DNA of 64,000 nucleotides from Devosia sp. GTDB taxonomy: Bacteria > Pseudomonadota > Alphaproteobacteria > Rhizobiales > Devosiaceae. The translations under genes and the position numbers were made by a program. Under the pieces are notes generated by a model. It was not told the DNA's origin. It made no database searches and saw nothing but the letters and a program-made list of their open reading frames with translations. The stretch is taken from positions 1,613,010 to 1,677,009 of the forward strand of contig CP051235.1 in assembly GCA_017794705.1 (NCBI GenBank). The letters run 5' to 3'. Numbering within the stretch: position 1 is the first letter of the stretch; each line of letters opens with the position of its first letter. This document shows positions 42,972 through 51,972 of this stretch, piece by piece.

Positions 42972-44636
42972 ATGACCGACTTCCTCCGCCAAAGCCCGTT
43001 CGATCTTGACGACAAGGCACTGGACTGGGTGAAAAAGACCCACGCCTCGCTGTCACTGGACGAAAAGGTCGCCCAGCTTTTCGTGCTCAATTCCCATGGC
43101 GAAGACCCTGAGGAACTTGGGCAACTCGGCAGGTTGCAGCCAGGCGGCATCACCCGCCGGTTCGGGCCGGACGCGAAAGCGGAATGCCACCGGCTGATCG
43201 CCATGCAGGAGGGTGCAAAGGTGCCGATGCTGGTCAGCGCCGACCTCGAAGGCTCGCGCATGAGCATGCCGTTCGGCACGACGGTTCCTAACCCGATCGC
43301 GCTGGCGGCCATCGACGATCTCGATGTGACCCGCAGGATTTCGCGGCTGATGGCCGAGGAAGCGCTGATCCTCGGCGTCAATTGGAGCTTCACACCGGTT
43401 CTCGACATCAATGCCGCGTTCCGCAGCGCCATCGTTGCCACCCGTGGGTTCGGCGCCGATGTCGACACCATCAAGCGCCACGCGCTGGCACAGATCGAGG
43501 AATTCCAGAAGGCCGGCGTTGCCGCGACCGCCAAGCACTGGCCGGGCGAGGGGTATGACGACCGCGACCAGCATCTGGTCACCACCATCAACCCGCTCAA
43601 GGAAAGCGAGTGGGAAGAGACTTTCGGCACCCTCTACCGCGCTGCGATCAAGGCGGGGGTCAAGTCGGTCATGTCGGCGCATATTGCGCTTCCCAAATAT
43701 GTGCGCGGCATCGATCCGGATGCCGGCATTGAAGCCTATCGGCCGGCATCGATCAGCGCATTGCTCAATCAGAAGCTGTTGCGTGAGGAACTGGGGTTCA
43801 ACGGGCTTATCGTTTCCGATGCCAGCGAGATGGCCGGTCTCGGGTCATGGAAACAGCCGCGCGCCGCCAAGGCGGAACTGATCTCCAGTGGCTGCGACGT
43901 GATCCTTTTCTCGCGCGATCCGGCAGGCGAAATGGCGCTGGTCAAACAGGCAGTGGAGAACGGTCAGATCTCCGCCGAGCGGCTCGACGATGCGGTGCTG
44001 AGGGTCCTCGGTCTCAAAGCGTCGCTGGGCCTGCATGAAGGGCGCGGCCTTCCCCAGCCCGACGCGCTTTCCCGGCTCGGTTCACCGACATCCGTTGCTC
44101 TCGCCGAGGAAAGCTTCAGACGTGCGCCGACGCTGGTCAAGGATGTCAACGGAACGTTGCCGCTCAACCCGGCGACACACAGGCGGGTATTGCTCATCTC
44201 CGACGGGATCATCAGTCCGATGCATTTCGAGAACACCCCGTTCAGCCTGCCGGACAGGCTGGCTGACAAGGGTTTTGAGATCACGCGGCTGGAAAAGGGC
44301 AGTTTCTACAATCCGGCGGATTTCGATCTGGTGCTCTACCTGTTCGGCGAGGAAACGCTTCTGACCCGGGGCCGCATCTTCCTCGACTGGCTCCGGCTGA
44401 CGGGCAATTTCATGACGTCGATGACGCGGCCCTGGCACGAGGTGCCGACGGTCATGATCTCTTTCGGCTATCCCTACTACCTTTATGACGCGCCGCGGGC
44501 GCCGACCTACATCAACGCCTGGTGCACGCCGGACGAGATGCAATCCGCTGTCGCCGACCTGCTGGTGGGCAATGGTGAGTGGAACCGGAAATCGCCGGTT
44601 GATCCGTTCTGCGGGTTGGAAGACGCCAGATACTGA
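42972..44636 (+). CDS. Glycoside hydrolase family 3, NagZ-like signature
   Basis: A 554-residue GH3 enzyme. The N-terminal barrel has the nucleophile Asp283 in LIVSDASEMAG and the loop KHWPGEGYDDRDQHL beginning at Lys188, which resembles the KHFPGHG...DSH loop of beta-N-acetylglucosaminidases that use an Asp-His pair. A C-terminal alpha/beta domain of about 200 residues follows, making it longer than NagZ. N-acetylhexosaminidase activity is likely but the natural substrate is unknown. No signal peptide is seen. ATG 42972 is preceded by GAGAGAC; the frame opens 69 bases earlier. It is convergent with the rhamnose operon, nine bases from rhaU. Confidence 0.85.
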   Translation: MTDFLRQSPFDLDDKALDWVKKTHASLSLDEKVAQLFVLNSHGEDPEELGQLGRLQPGGITRRFGPDAKAECHRLIAMQEGAKVPMLVSADLEGSRMSMPFGTTVPNPIALAAIDDLDVTRRISRLMAEEALILGVNWSFTPVLDINAAFRSAIVATRGFGADVDTIKRHALAQIEEFQKAGVAATAKHWPGEGYDDRDQHLVTTINPLKESEWEETFGTLYRAAIKAGVKSVMSAHIALPKYVRGIDPDAGIEAYRPASISALLNQKLLREELGFNGLIVSDASEMAGLGSWKQPRAAKAELISSGCDVILFSRDPAGEMALVKQAVENGQISAERLDDAVLRVLGLKASLGLHEGRGLPQPDALSRLGSPTSVALAEESFRRAPTLVKDVNGTLPLNPATHRRVLLISDGIISPMHFENTPFSLPDRLADKGFEITRLEKGSFYNPADFDLVLYLFGEETLLTRGRIFLDWLRLTGNFMTSMTRPWHEVPTVMISFGYPYYLYDAPRAPTYINAWCTPDEMQSAVADLLVGNGEWNRKSPVDPFCGLEDARY

Positions 44637-44645
44637 GGATCGGCC

Positions 44646-44975
44646 TCAGTCCATGTGAAACATCGGTGTGAGCGGAATGGAGACCGGCTCTGACTTTGCG
44701 TTGGTCTCCATCACATCCGCCATATGGGCCCACCAGCGCTGCATCACCGGATGGTTGGGCAAGTCGTCCATCGTGTGATCCTTGCGCCGCCACATCACGC
44801 CGAACAGGATATGGGTATCCTCATCGAGATAGATCGAATAGTCGGTCACTCCGGCTTCTGACAAAAGCGCCAAAAGCTCAGGGAAGATCTCGTCGTGGCG
44901 TTTCTTGTACTCAGCCGCCATGCCGGGATTGAGGTTCATCTTGAAGGCGTATTTTTCCATGTTCTGATGCGTCAT
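44646..44975 (-). CDS. rhaM: L-rhamnose mutarotase
   Basis: RhaM (called RhaU in rhizobia) interconverts the alpha and beta anomers of L-rhamnose so the isomerase receives its preferred form. The 109-residue ferredoxin-like protein has [11 protein letters not shown] with the catalytic histidine, [18 protein letters not shown] and [12 protein letters not shown], all conserved. ATG 44975 overlaps the rhaQ stop as ATGA; a shorter start at 44960 is possible. Last gene of the importer operon. In rhizobia a kinase gene (rhaK) usually follows; here a convergent GH3 gene does. Confidence 0.94.
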   Translation of the reverse strand: MTHQNMEKYAFKMNLNPGMAAEYKKRHDEIFPELLALLSEAGVTDYSIYLDEDTHILFGVMWRRKDHTMDDLPNHPVMQRWWAHMADVMETNAKSEPVSIPLTPMFHMD

Positions 44976-45973
44976 GCGCGGCGCTCCCGGATCATGCGGA
45001 ACAGGATGGGCAGGGCGATCACGGCAATCAGCAGTGCGCCGATGAAGATCGACATGACGATGCCCGGCACGTTCAGAAGCCCCAGCCCGAAGGTGACCAT
45101 GCCCATGATGAAGGCGGCGATGACGACCCCCTGGATGGAGCCTGCGCCGCCCAGAATGCTGACGCCGCCGAGCACGACGATGGTCACCACTTCCAGTTCC
45201 CAGCCCATGGCGATCGAGGGCCGTGTCGAGGCCAGACGCGAGGTCAGCGCCACGGCAGCCAGACCCGACATCAGCCCCGTCAGGCAAAAGAGGATGAACT
45301 TCACCCGCTCCACCCGCACACCGGAGAAGCGTGCAGTGGTCGGATTGTTGCCGATGACGAAAATCTGCCGCCCGAAGGTTGTGCGGTGCAAAAGGAAATA
45401 GAACAGCACGGCGCAGAACAAAAAGAAGGTGAATTCAAACGAAATCACCCACCAGACATAACCCTGCCCGAAAAACGCAAAGTCGGCGGGATAGCCCTTG
45501 AAGGCCTGGTCGCCCAGAACAATGAAGGAAATACCGCGGAAGAAACTCATCGTGCCTATGGTCACCACGATCGAGGGCAGTCCTAGGCCGGTCACCAGTG
45601 CGCCGTTGAACATGCCGCAAAGGAGCCCCGTCCCGATCCCGATCAGGACCAGTCCTGGCGTGTCGACCCCGAACTGCAGGGCCAGCCCCATCATGGTTGA
45701 AGCCAGCGCGATGATCGCGGCGACCGACAGGTCGATCTCACCGGATATGATCAGCAGCGCCATGGCCAGCGCGATCAGTGCCTTCTCCGTGAAGTTGAAC
45801 GTGGCGTCGCTCAGCGACCAGGCCGACAGGAAATAGGGCGAGGCAAAACTGTTGAGAATGAACACGCCGACAGCGACCGCCAGCAGCAGGCTCGGCCAGG
45901 ACAGGACGGCAGATTTCAGCCGTCCGTCGAGACGGTCGGGAATGGAACGGGTCGTGCGGGCTTCTTCGCTCAC
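44972..45973 (-). CDS. rhaQ: Rhamnose ABC transporter permease RhaQ
   Basis: A 333-residue permease of the ribose/rhamnose BPD2 type with about ten helices and the conserved loop [20 protein letters not shown]. It forms the membrane channel together with RhaP. Its start overlaps rhaP and its end overlaps rhaM, each by four bases, so expression of the importer genes is translationally coupled. The rhamnose assignment depends on the operon context. Confidence 0.9.
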   Translation of the reverse strand: MSEEARTTRSIPDRLDGRLKSAVLSWPSLLLAVAVGVFILNSFASPYFLSAWSLSDATFNFTEKALIALAMALLIISGEIDLSVAAIIALASTMMGLALQFGVDTPGLVLIGIGTGLLCGMFNGALVTGLGLPSIVVTIGTMSFFRGISFIVLGDQAFKGYPADFAFFGQGYVWWVISFEFTFFLFCAVLFYFLLHRTTFGRQIFVIGNNPTTARFSGVRVERVKFILFCLTGLMSGLAAVALTSRLASTRPSIAMGWELEVVTIVVLGGVSILGGAGSIQGVVIAAFIMGMVTFGLGLLNVPGIVMSIFIGALLIAVIALPILFRMIRERRA

Positions 45974-46950
45974 GAGGTCACCTCCGCCTGTTTGAGGATC
46001 ACCTTGGCGCGTCCGCCTTCGCTGCGCCCGTTGAGGATCACCGCGAGAATGATCGCCGCACCCGAGATCGCCATCTGCCAGAAGGGCGAGATGTTGATAA
46101 CAGGCAGCGCCGAATTGATGACGCCAAGGAACAGTGCCCCCAGCACGGCCCCGGCCACTGTGCCGACGCCGCCGGCAATCGAGATGCCGCCGATCACACA
46201 GGCCGCAACGACCGTCAGTTCATAGCCCTGGGCCACACCCACCGATCCGATGACATAGCGCGACACCCAGAGATAGCCGCAGAAACCGGAAAGGGCGCCG
46301 GAAAGGCAGAAGGCGATGAACTTGGTCATGCCCACGTCGATCCCGGCATAGACTGAGGCCGTGGGGTTGACGCCGCTGGCGTAGATGGCGCGGCCCGTCG
46401 AGGTGCGGGTCATCAGCACATAGAGCGCTGCAACGATCACAATGGCGTACCAGCTCAACATCGGCAGGCCCAGAAACTCGATGCGGGTGTACTGGACGAA
46501 GTCTTCGCTCATGGCGTCGGCATTGACCCATTGCCCACCGGCGATCACGAAAATCAGGCCACGGAAGATGGTCAGTGTGCCGAGTGTCACCACAATCGCG
46601 GGTATGCCCAGTCGCCAGACCAGCACGCCGTTGAAGGCGCCAAGTATCAGCCCGCACCCCGTCGCCATGACCATCAGCACCGGCACCGGGATCCAGGGAA
46701 AGGCGGCATTGGTCAGCGCCACGATCATGCCGGACAGCGCCAGATTCGAGGCCATGGAGAGGTCAATCGAGCGGGTCAGGATTACCATCATCTGCCCCAG
46801 AGCCAGAATGATCAGCATGGCGCTATTGTTGAAAATCGAGGCCAGATTGCCCGGCGAGCCAAAACCGGACGAGCGGAAATCGGTGGCCACGATCATGGCG
46901 ATGATGGCAAGTCCCAGCCAGGTCTCGCGGGCGGCAATCAGCTTCTTCAT
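45970..46950 (-). CDS. rhaP: Rhamnose ABC transporter permease RhaP
   Basis: A 326-residue BPD2-type sugar permease, paralogous to RhaQ: GIPAIVVTLGTLTIFRGLIF is the equivalent loop, and GGISIAGGVGTVAGAVLGA the C-terminal glycine-rich helix. Transport of rhamnose follows from the operon context. It overlaps both neighbours by four bases. Confidence 0.9.
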   Translation of the reverse strand: MKKLIAARETWLGLAIIAMIVATDFRSSGFGSPGNLASIFNNSAMLIILALGQMMVILTRSIDLSMASNLALSGMIVALTNAAFPWIPVPVLMVMATGCGLILGAFNGVLVWRLGIPAIVVTLGTLTIFRGLIFVIAGGQWVNADAMSEDFVQYTRIEFLGLPMLSWYAIVIVAALYVLMTRTSTGRAIYASGVNPTASVYAGIDVGMTKFIAFCLSGALSGFCGYLWVSRYVIGSVGVAQGYELTVVAACVIGGISIAGGVGTVAGAVLGALFLGVINSALPVINISPFWQMAISGAAIILAVILNGRSEGGRAKVILKQAEVTS

Positions 46951-48455
46951 GCCGCGTCCGCCTTGATGTCCGCCGCCAGCCGCACCAGTGTTTCGGCGTT
47001 CAACTGATCGCTGTTCTCTTCAATAGAGATCAGACGCCCCTCTCGCATCACGGCGATCCGGTCGCTCATGCCCATAATCTCGGGCAGTTCTGATGAGACC
47101 ATGATGACGCTCAATCCTTCGGCCACCAGTTCGCCCATGAACTCGTGGACGGCGGCCTTAGAGCCGATGTCTATACCCTTGGTAGGTTCGTCCAGAATGA
47201 TAACGCGCGGCTGGGTCGCCAGCCACTTGGCGATCACCACCTTTTGTTGATTGCCCCCCGAGAGCGTCCCGGCATGCTGGCTCAATGAAGCCGCACGCAG
47301 GTCGAGCCGCTCGGAGAACTGGCGCGCCAGTGCGAACTCTTTTGCCAGCCGCAAAAAACCATTGCGCGAAGTCTTGTCCATCGAGGGCAGGGAAATGTTC
47401 TGGAAGATCGGCAAGTCGACCACCACCCCCTGTTTGCCGCGCTCCTCAGGCACGTAGACGATGCCTGCTTCGATCGCATCAGCGGGTGAACGCGGCGACA
47501 GGGGCTTGCCGTCCAGCATGATCGCACCTGCGTCCGGCCGGGAAATGCCGAACAGCGCCTGCATGACCTCGCTGCGTCCCGCGCCGACCAGACCATAGAA
47601 CCCCAGGATTTCACCCTGCCGCAGCGTAAACGACACATCGGCGAACTCGGTCGCATAACCCAGCGCGTTCACCTCGAGCACCGGCTCGCCGATGCTGACC
47701 TCGCGTTTCGGGAACACCTGCTCGACTGAACGGCCAACCATCATGCGCACCAGATCGCTCTGGTTGGTGTCCTTCAGTTCGCCATGCCCCACCATTTCGC
47801 CGTCGCGGAACACGGTGTAGCGATCGGCGATGGCGAAAATCTCGTCAAACTTGTGCGAGATGAAAAGGATCGCCTTGCCCTGCGCCTTGAGCAGGTTGAC
47901 CAGTTCGAACAGGTCTTCGATTTCCTTGTGCGACAGGGCAGCGGTCGGTTCATCCATGATGACGATTTCAGCGTCGATCGACATGGCCCGTGCCACCGCC
48001 ACAAGGTGTTTTGAGGCAATGCCCAACTGTTTCAGCGGCGTTTCGGGATGGAGGTGGCCGGCGCCAATCTCGTTCAGGATGGTGCGCGCGTCCGCGTGCA
48101 TTTTCTGCCAGTCAATCGTCCTGAACCGGGTGCGCGGCGCATGGCCGAGAAAGATGTTTTCGGCAACGCTCAACTCGTCAAACAGCACGGTTTCCTGGTG
48201 GATCGCGGTGATGCGATGGCCAGAAGCGGCATGCGGATTGGCAAAGTGAACCTGTTGGCCGCCGATGCGGATGTCGCCTTCGTCGGGCTGGTAGATGCCG
48301 GTCAGAACCTTGACCAGGGTCGATTTTCCGGCGCCGTTTTCACCGATCAGCGCTGTGACCTCACCCGGATAGAGCTCAAGTGAAACATTGTTCAGCGCCC
48401 GGACCCCGGGGAAGCTCTTTGAAATTCCGCTCAGCGTGAGTTTGGGATCGCTCAT
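46947..48455 (-). CDS. rhaT: Rhamnose ABC transporter ATP-binding protein RhaT
   Basis: A 502-residue tandem ATPase of the ribose-type (RbsA/MglA) family, powering the importer. The first domain has Walker A GENGAGKST, and Walker B IVIMDEPTAAL; the second has LVGAGRSEV at its Walker A position, TLSGGNQQKVVIAKWL and VIILDEPTKGIDIG. As in this family the second P-loop is degenerate. The gene follows a terminator hairpin after rhaS by 60 bases and overlaps rhaP. Confidence 0.92.
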   Translation of the reverse strand: MSDPKLTLSGISKSFPGVRALNNVSLELYPGEVTALIGENGAGKSTLVKVLTGIYQPDEGDIRIGGQQVHFANPHAASGHRITAIHQETVLFDELSVAENIFLGHAPRTRFRTIDWQKMHADARTILNEIGAGHLHPETPLKQLGIASKHLVAVARAMSIDAEIVIMDEPTAALSHKEIEDLFELVNLLKAQGKAILFISHKFDEIFAIADRYTVFRDGEMVGHGELKDTNQSDLVRMMVGRSVEQVFPKREVSIGEPVLEVNALGYATEFADVSFTLRQGEILGFYGLVGAGRSEVMQALFGISRPDAGAIMLDGKPLSPRSPADAIEAGIVYVPEERGKQGVVVDLPIFQNISLPSMDKTSRNGFLRLAKEFALARQFSERLDLRAASLSQHAGTLSGGNQQKVVIAKWLATQPRVIILDEPTKGIDIGSKAAVHEFMGELVAEGLSVIMVSSELPEIMGMSDRIAVMREGRLISIEENSDQLNAETLVRLAADIKADAA

Positions 48456-48514
48456 ATCGGCACACTACAGGTTTTGCCCGAGCCTGTCCGCCTCAGGAGT
48501 TCACCGGAAAGGGC

Positions 48515-48550
48515 AAAAAAACCGGCGGCACCCGAAAGGATGCCGCCGGC
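48515..48550 (-). terminator. Attenuating terminator between rhaS and rhaT
   Basis: On the minus strand CCGGCGGCA (48549-48541) pairs with TGCCGCCGG (48530-48522) over a ten-base loop and is followed by seven uridines (48521-48515). It begins 15 bases after the rhaS stop. Partial termination here would keep the binding protein in excess over the membrane components, a common arrangement in ABC importer operons. Confidence 0.82.
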
Positions 48551-48564
48551 AAGGCTGGGAGGGA

Positions 48565-49554
48565 TCAGTAGATCTGCGAGAACTCTTCGATGTTCGAAGC
48601 ATCGAAGGTGAACGGCGCAGCCATGGCAGCCGAGGTGCTGTCGTCAAGCGTGACTTCACCGACGCTGCCGATGCCGAAAGTTGCACCGGGGGCCGCTTCC
48701 TGGCCGCCGACAAGTGCGTGGGCCAGGTAAACCGCCGAGTAACCGAGATCGATCGGGTTCCACAGGGCCACGGCCTGCGAGGCACCATTGTCGATGAACT
48801 GCTTGAACTCGGACGGCAGGGCAAGGCCGGTCACGTTGACCTGACCGATCAGGCCTTCGTCCGTCACCACCTGGGCAGCAGCCACAACGCCGACAGTCGT
48901 CGGGGCGATGATCGCGTCCAGATCCGGATAGGTCTGCAGCAGGCCGAGGGCTTCATTGGTGCTCTTGACCGAGTCATCGTCGCCATAGACTACGGCCACC
49001 AGATTGATGTTCGGGAACATTGTGGGCAGGGCTTCTTCAGCAGCGGCAATCCAGGCATTCTGGTTGGTGGCTGTGGAAGAGGCGGACAGGATGGCGACAT
49101 CACCACCGTCCGGCAGATAGTCTGCGGCCAGCTTGATGATGGTTTCGCCGATCAGGGCGGTGTCGGACGGGTTGAGGTGCAGCATGCGGCCTTCCTCAGC
49201 CACGCCGGAGTCCCAGGACAGAACCTTGATGCCACGATCCATGGCGCGCTGCAGAACCGGCACGAGGGCGTCCGGGTCGTTGGCGGAGATGGCAATGGCA
49301 TCGACGTTCTGGGCGATCAGCGAGTTGACGATTTCGATCTGACCTTCTGCCGAAGCCGAGGTCGGGCCGGTGTAGATGACTTCAATGCCGCCGATTTCTG
49401 CAGCGGCGGCTTCAGCGCCGCGAGCTGCGGCATCAAAGAAGCCGTTGCCCAGCGATTTGACGACAAGCGCGATACGCTCCTGAGCCACGGCGGGAGCCGC
49501 AAAGGTGGCGGCAGCCAGCAGTGACGTGCAGGCAAGTGCTTTGAGTAGTTTCAT
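48565..49554 (-). CDS. rhaS: Rhamnose ABC transporter substrate-binding protein RhaS
   Basis: A 329-residue periplasmic binding protein of the ribose-binding (peripla_BP_4) type. The signal peptide covers residues 1-24 (LLAAATFAAPAVAQ). The mature start RIALVVKSLGNGFFDAAARG and the hinge regions match rhizobial RhaS. ATG 49554 has GGGAGG nine bases upstream, deciding the start over a frame that opens 48 bases earlier. First gene of the importer operon, divergent from rhaD; a terminator follows it. Confidence 0.93.
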   Translation of the reverse strand: MKLLKALACTSLLAAATFAAPAVAQERIALVVKSLGNGFFDAAARGAEAAAAEIGGIEVIYTGPTSASAEGQIEIVNSLIAQNVDAIAISANDPDALVPVLQRAMDRGIKVLSWDSGVAEEGRMLHLNPSDTALIGETIIKLAADYLPDGGDVAILSASSTATNQNAWIAAAEEALPTMFPNINLVAVVYGDDDSVKSTNEALGLLQTYPDLDAIIAPTTVGVVAAAQVVTDEGLIGQVNVTGLALPSEFKQFIDNGASQAVALWNPIDLGYSAVYLAHALVGGQEAAPGATFGIGSVGEVTLDDSTSAAMAAPFTFDASNIEEFSQIY

Positions 49555-49699
49555 TTGGATATCCTCCCGTTGGTATTCTGTCGGTCGAGCCGGACACGCC
49601 ATCGCAACTTCCGGAACATCCGGTTGAAACCCGGCGTCTTGCGTGACGCAGCAGGCAAAAGCGTGTCATTCCCTCCCTGCGTGCATTGATCACGTCATT

Positions 49700-49781
49700 T
49701 TTGATCATTGTCAATCAAATTCCACTCATGTTTGCTGAGGTACGTGCTTCAAATGATTGATTGTGACTGATATTGATTGAC
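49700..49781. promoter_or_regulatory. Repeated TTGATTGAC boxes in the rhaS/rhaD promoter region
   Basis: TTTGATTGAC occurs on the minus strand at 49719-49710. ATTGATTGAC occurs on the plus strand at 49772-49781 and the related TGATTGATT at 49754-49762, the two plus-strand copies being exactly 20 bases apart. The first box is also part of a palindrome, TTTGAT (49700-49705), eight bases, ATCAAA (49714-49719). They are candidate sites for the DeoR-type repressor RhaR known from rhizobia. Confidence 0.6.
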
Positions 49782-49829
49782 TTTCGCCGTGCCTCATGAT
49801 GTAGCACCGGGGACTAAGGGAGAGAGCGG

Positions 49830-51929
49830 ATGAGCCACGACACATCAAAACTGCTGAAAAACCTTTGGGACGATGCCAAGGCGGCCGCAATGAGCGAGCC
49901 GGAACGGCTGGTTTATCGCTCCAACCTTTTGGGCTCTGACAAGCGGGTCACCAATTATGGTGGCGGCAACACGTCCTCCAAGGTCACCCTGAAGGATCCG
50001 CTGACCGGTGAGGATGTCGAGGTGCTCTGGGTCAAGGGGTCGGGCGGCGACGTCGGTACCATCAAGCTCGACGGTTTTGCCACGCTCTACATGGACAAGT
50101 TGCGGGCCCTGAAGGGCCTTTACCGCGGCCCCGACCACGAAGACGAGATGGTCGGCTATCTCCCCCACGCCACGTTCAATCTCAATCCGCGCGCGGCATC
50201 CATCGATACGCCGCTGCACGCTTATGTCCCCCGCCAATTCGTCGATCACATGCACCCTGACGCGCTGATCGCGATCGCAGCAGCGGTCGATTCAAAGGCG
50301 CTGACGCAGGAAATTTTCGGAGACGAGATCGGCTGGCTGCCCTGGCGCCGGCCCGGGTTTGAGCTCGGCCTGTGGCTGGAAAAATTCTGTGTTGAAAATC
50401 CCGATGCTAGGGGTGTCGTGCTGGAAAGCCATGGGTTGTTCACCTGGGGCGATACGCCGAAAGAGTGCTACACAACCACGATCGAAACGATCAACAAGGC
50501 GATCGCCTGGCTTGATGAAAGAACCGCCGGCAAACCGTCTTTCGGCGGTGCTGCCACCAGTTCGTTCAATGCTGAAAAACGCCGCGAAGTTGCCGCCAAG
50601 CTGATGCCGCACATTCGCGGTTTCGTTTCCGCCGAACGTCACAAGGTCGGGCACTTCGATGATTCCGACGCCGTGCTCGAGTTCGTCAACTCCAAAGACC
50701 TGCGCCCGCTGGCGGCGCTCGGCACCTCTTGCCCGGACCATTTCCTGCGCACCAAGATCCGTCCGCTGGTGATCGAATTCGACCCCGCTCATCCGGATGT
50801 CGACGCTGTTGTGGCGCAACTCGAAGCCGACATTGCCGCCTACCGTGAGGACTACGCGGCCTATTACGAGCGCTGCAAACGCGACAATTCGCCGGCGATC
50901 CGCGATCCGAACGCGGTGGTCTATCTGATGCCGGGCGTTGGCATGTTCACCTTCGCCAATGACAAGGCGACCGCCCGAGTGTCGGCAGAATTCTACATCA
51001 ACGCCATCAATGTGATGCGCGGCGCGTCAGGCGTGTCGACCTATCAGGGCCTGCCCGAACAGGAGGCCTTCGACATCGAATATTGGCTGCTCGAGGAAGC
51101 CAAGCTGCAGCGCATGCCCAAACCGAAATCCCTGGCCGGCCGGGTTTCGCTCGTCACCGGCGGCGCGGGCGGCATTGGGCGTGCCACCGCCGCGCGGGTT
51201 CTGGCTGAAGGCTCCTGTGTCGTTCTTGCGGACATTGACGAGACGGCCCTTGGTTCCGCCCAGGAAGAGCTTTCCGCCCGGTTCGGCGCCGACATGGTCC
51301 GTTCGGTCAGGATCGACGTCACCGACGAGGCCCAGGTGCTGTCCGGCTTTGCCTCCGCTGCCGTTGAATTTGGCGGACTCGATATTCTGGTGTCGAACGC
51401 CGGTCTCGCCTCCTCCGCGCCAATCGAAGAGACCAGCCTTGATCTGTGGAACAAGAACATGGACATCCTGTCCACAGGCTATTTCCTGGTCAGCCGCGAG
51501 GCCTTCAAGCTGTTCAAGGCGCAAAAAGTCGGCGGCAACGTCATTTTTGTTGCCTCCAAGAACGGACTCGCCGCTTCGCCCAATGCCTCGGCCTATTGCA
51601 CCGCCAAGGCGGCCGAAATTCATCTGGCGCGTTGCCTGGCGCTGGAAGGGGCGACTGACCAGATCCGCGTCAACACGGTCAATCCCGATGCAGTGTTGCG
51701 CGGCTCGAAAATCTGGACGGGCGAGTGGAAGCAGCAGCGCGCCGACGCTTACAAGATGTCGACCGATGATCTGGAAGAGCATTACCGCCAGCGCTCAATG
51801 CTGAAGCGGTCGGTGTTTCCCGAGGATATCGCCGAGGCCATCTATTTCTTCGCTTCGGAACGTTCGGCCAAGTCAACCGGCAACATTCTCAATGTCGACG
51901 CCGGCAACGCGCAGGCCTTTACGCGCTAG
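49830..51929 (+). CDS. rhaD: Bifunctional rhamnulose-1-phosphate aldolase/short-chain dehydrogenase
   Basis: A 699-residue fusion. Residues 1-430 are a class II aldolase/adducin domain with metal-binding histidines (DHMHPDALIAI and LESHGLFTWG); it splits rhamnulose 1-phosphate into DHAP and L-lactaldehyde. Residues about 440-699 are an SDR with the NAD loop VTGGAGGIGRATA, NAGLASS and catalytic Tyr and Lys in AYCTAKAAE, thought to act on lactaldehyde. This fusion is standard for the rhizobial rhamnose pathway. It is the first gene of the rhaD-rhaI unit; GGGAGAG precedes ATG 49830. Confidence 0.94.
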   Translation: MSHDTSKLLKNLWDDAKAAAMSEPERLVYRSNLLGSDKRVTNYGGGNTSSKVTLKDPLTGEDVEVLWVKGSGGDVGTIKLDGFATLYMDKLRALKGLYRGPDHEDEMVGYLPHATFNLNPRAASIDTPLHAYVPRQFVDHMHPDALIAIAAAVDSKALTQEIFGDEIGWLPWRRPGFELGLWLEKFCVENPDARGVVLESHGLFTWGDTPKECYTTTIETINKAIAWLDERTAGKPSFGGAATSSFNAEKRREVAAKLMPHIRGFVSAERHKVGHFDDSDAVLEFVNSKDLRPLAALGTSCPDHFLRTKIRPLVIEFDPAHPDVDAVVAQLEADIAAYREDYAAYYERCKRDNSPAIRDPNAVVYLMPGVGMFTFANDKATARVSAEFYINAINVMRGASGVSTYQGLPEQEAFDIEYWLLEEAKLQRMPKPKSLAGRVSLVTGGAGGIGRATAARVLAEGSCVVLADIDETALGSAQEELSARFGADMVRSVRIDVTDEAQVLSGFASAAVEFGGLDILVSNAGLASSAPIEETSLDLWNKNMDILSTGYFLVSREAFKLFKAQKVGGNVIFVASKNGLAASPNASAYCTAKAAEIHLARCLALEGATDQIRVNTVNPDAVLRGSKIWTGEWKQQRADAYKMSTDDLEEHYRQRSMLKRSVFPEDIAEAIYFFASERSAKSTGNILNVDAGNAQAFTR

Positions 51930-51972
51930 CGCGGGCCGCTAGTCTGACACACTTCGAGGGGGAGAGTTTTCA

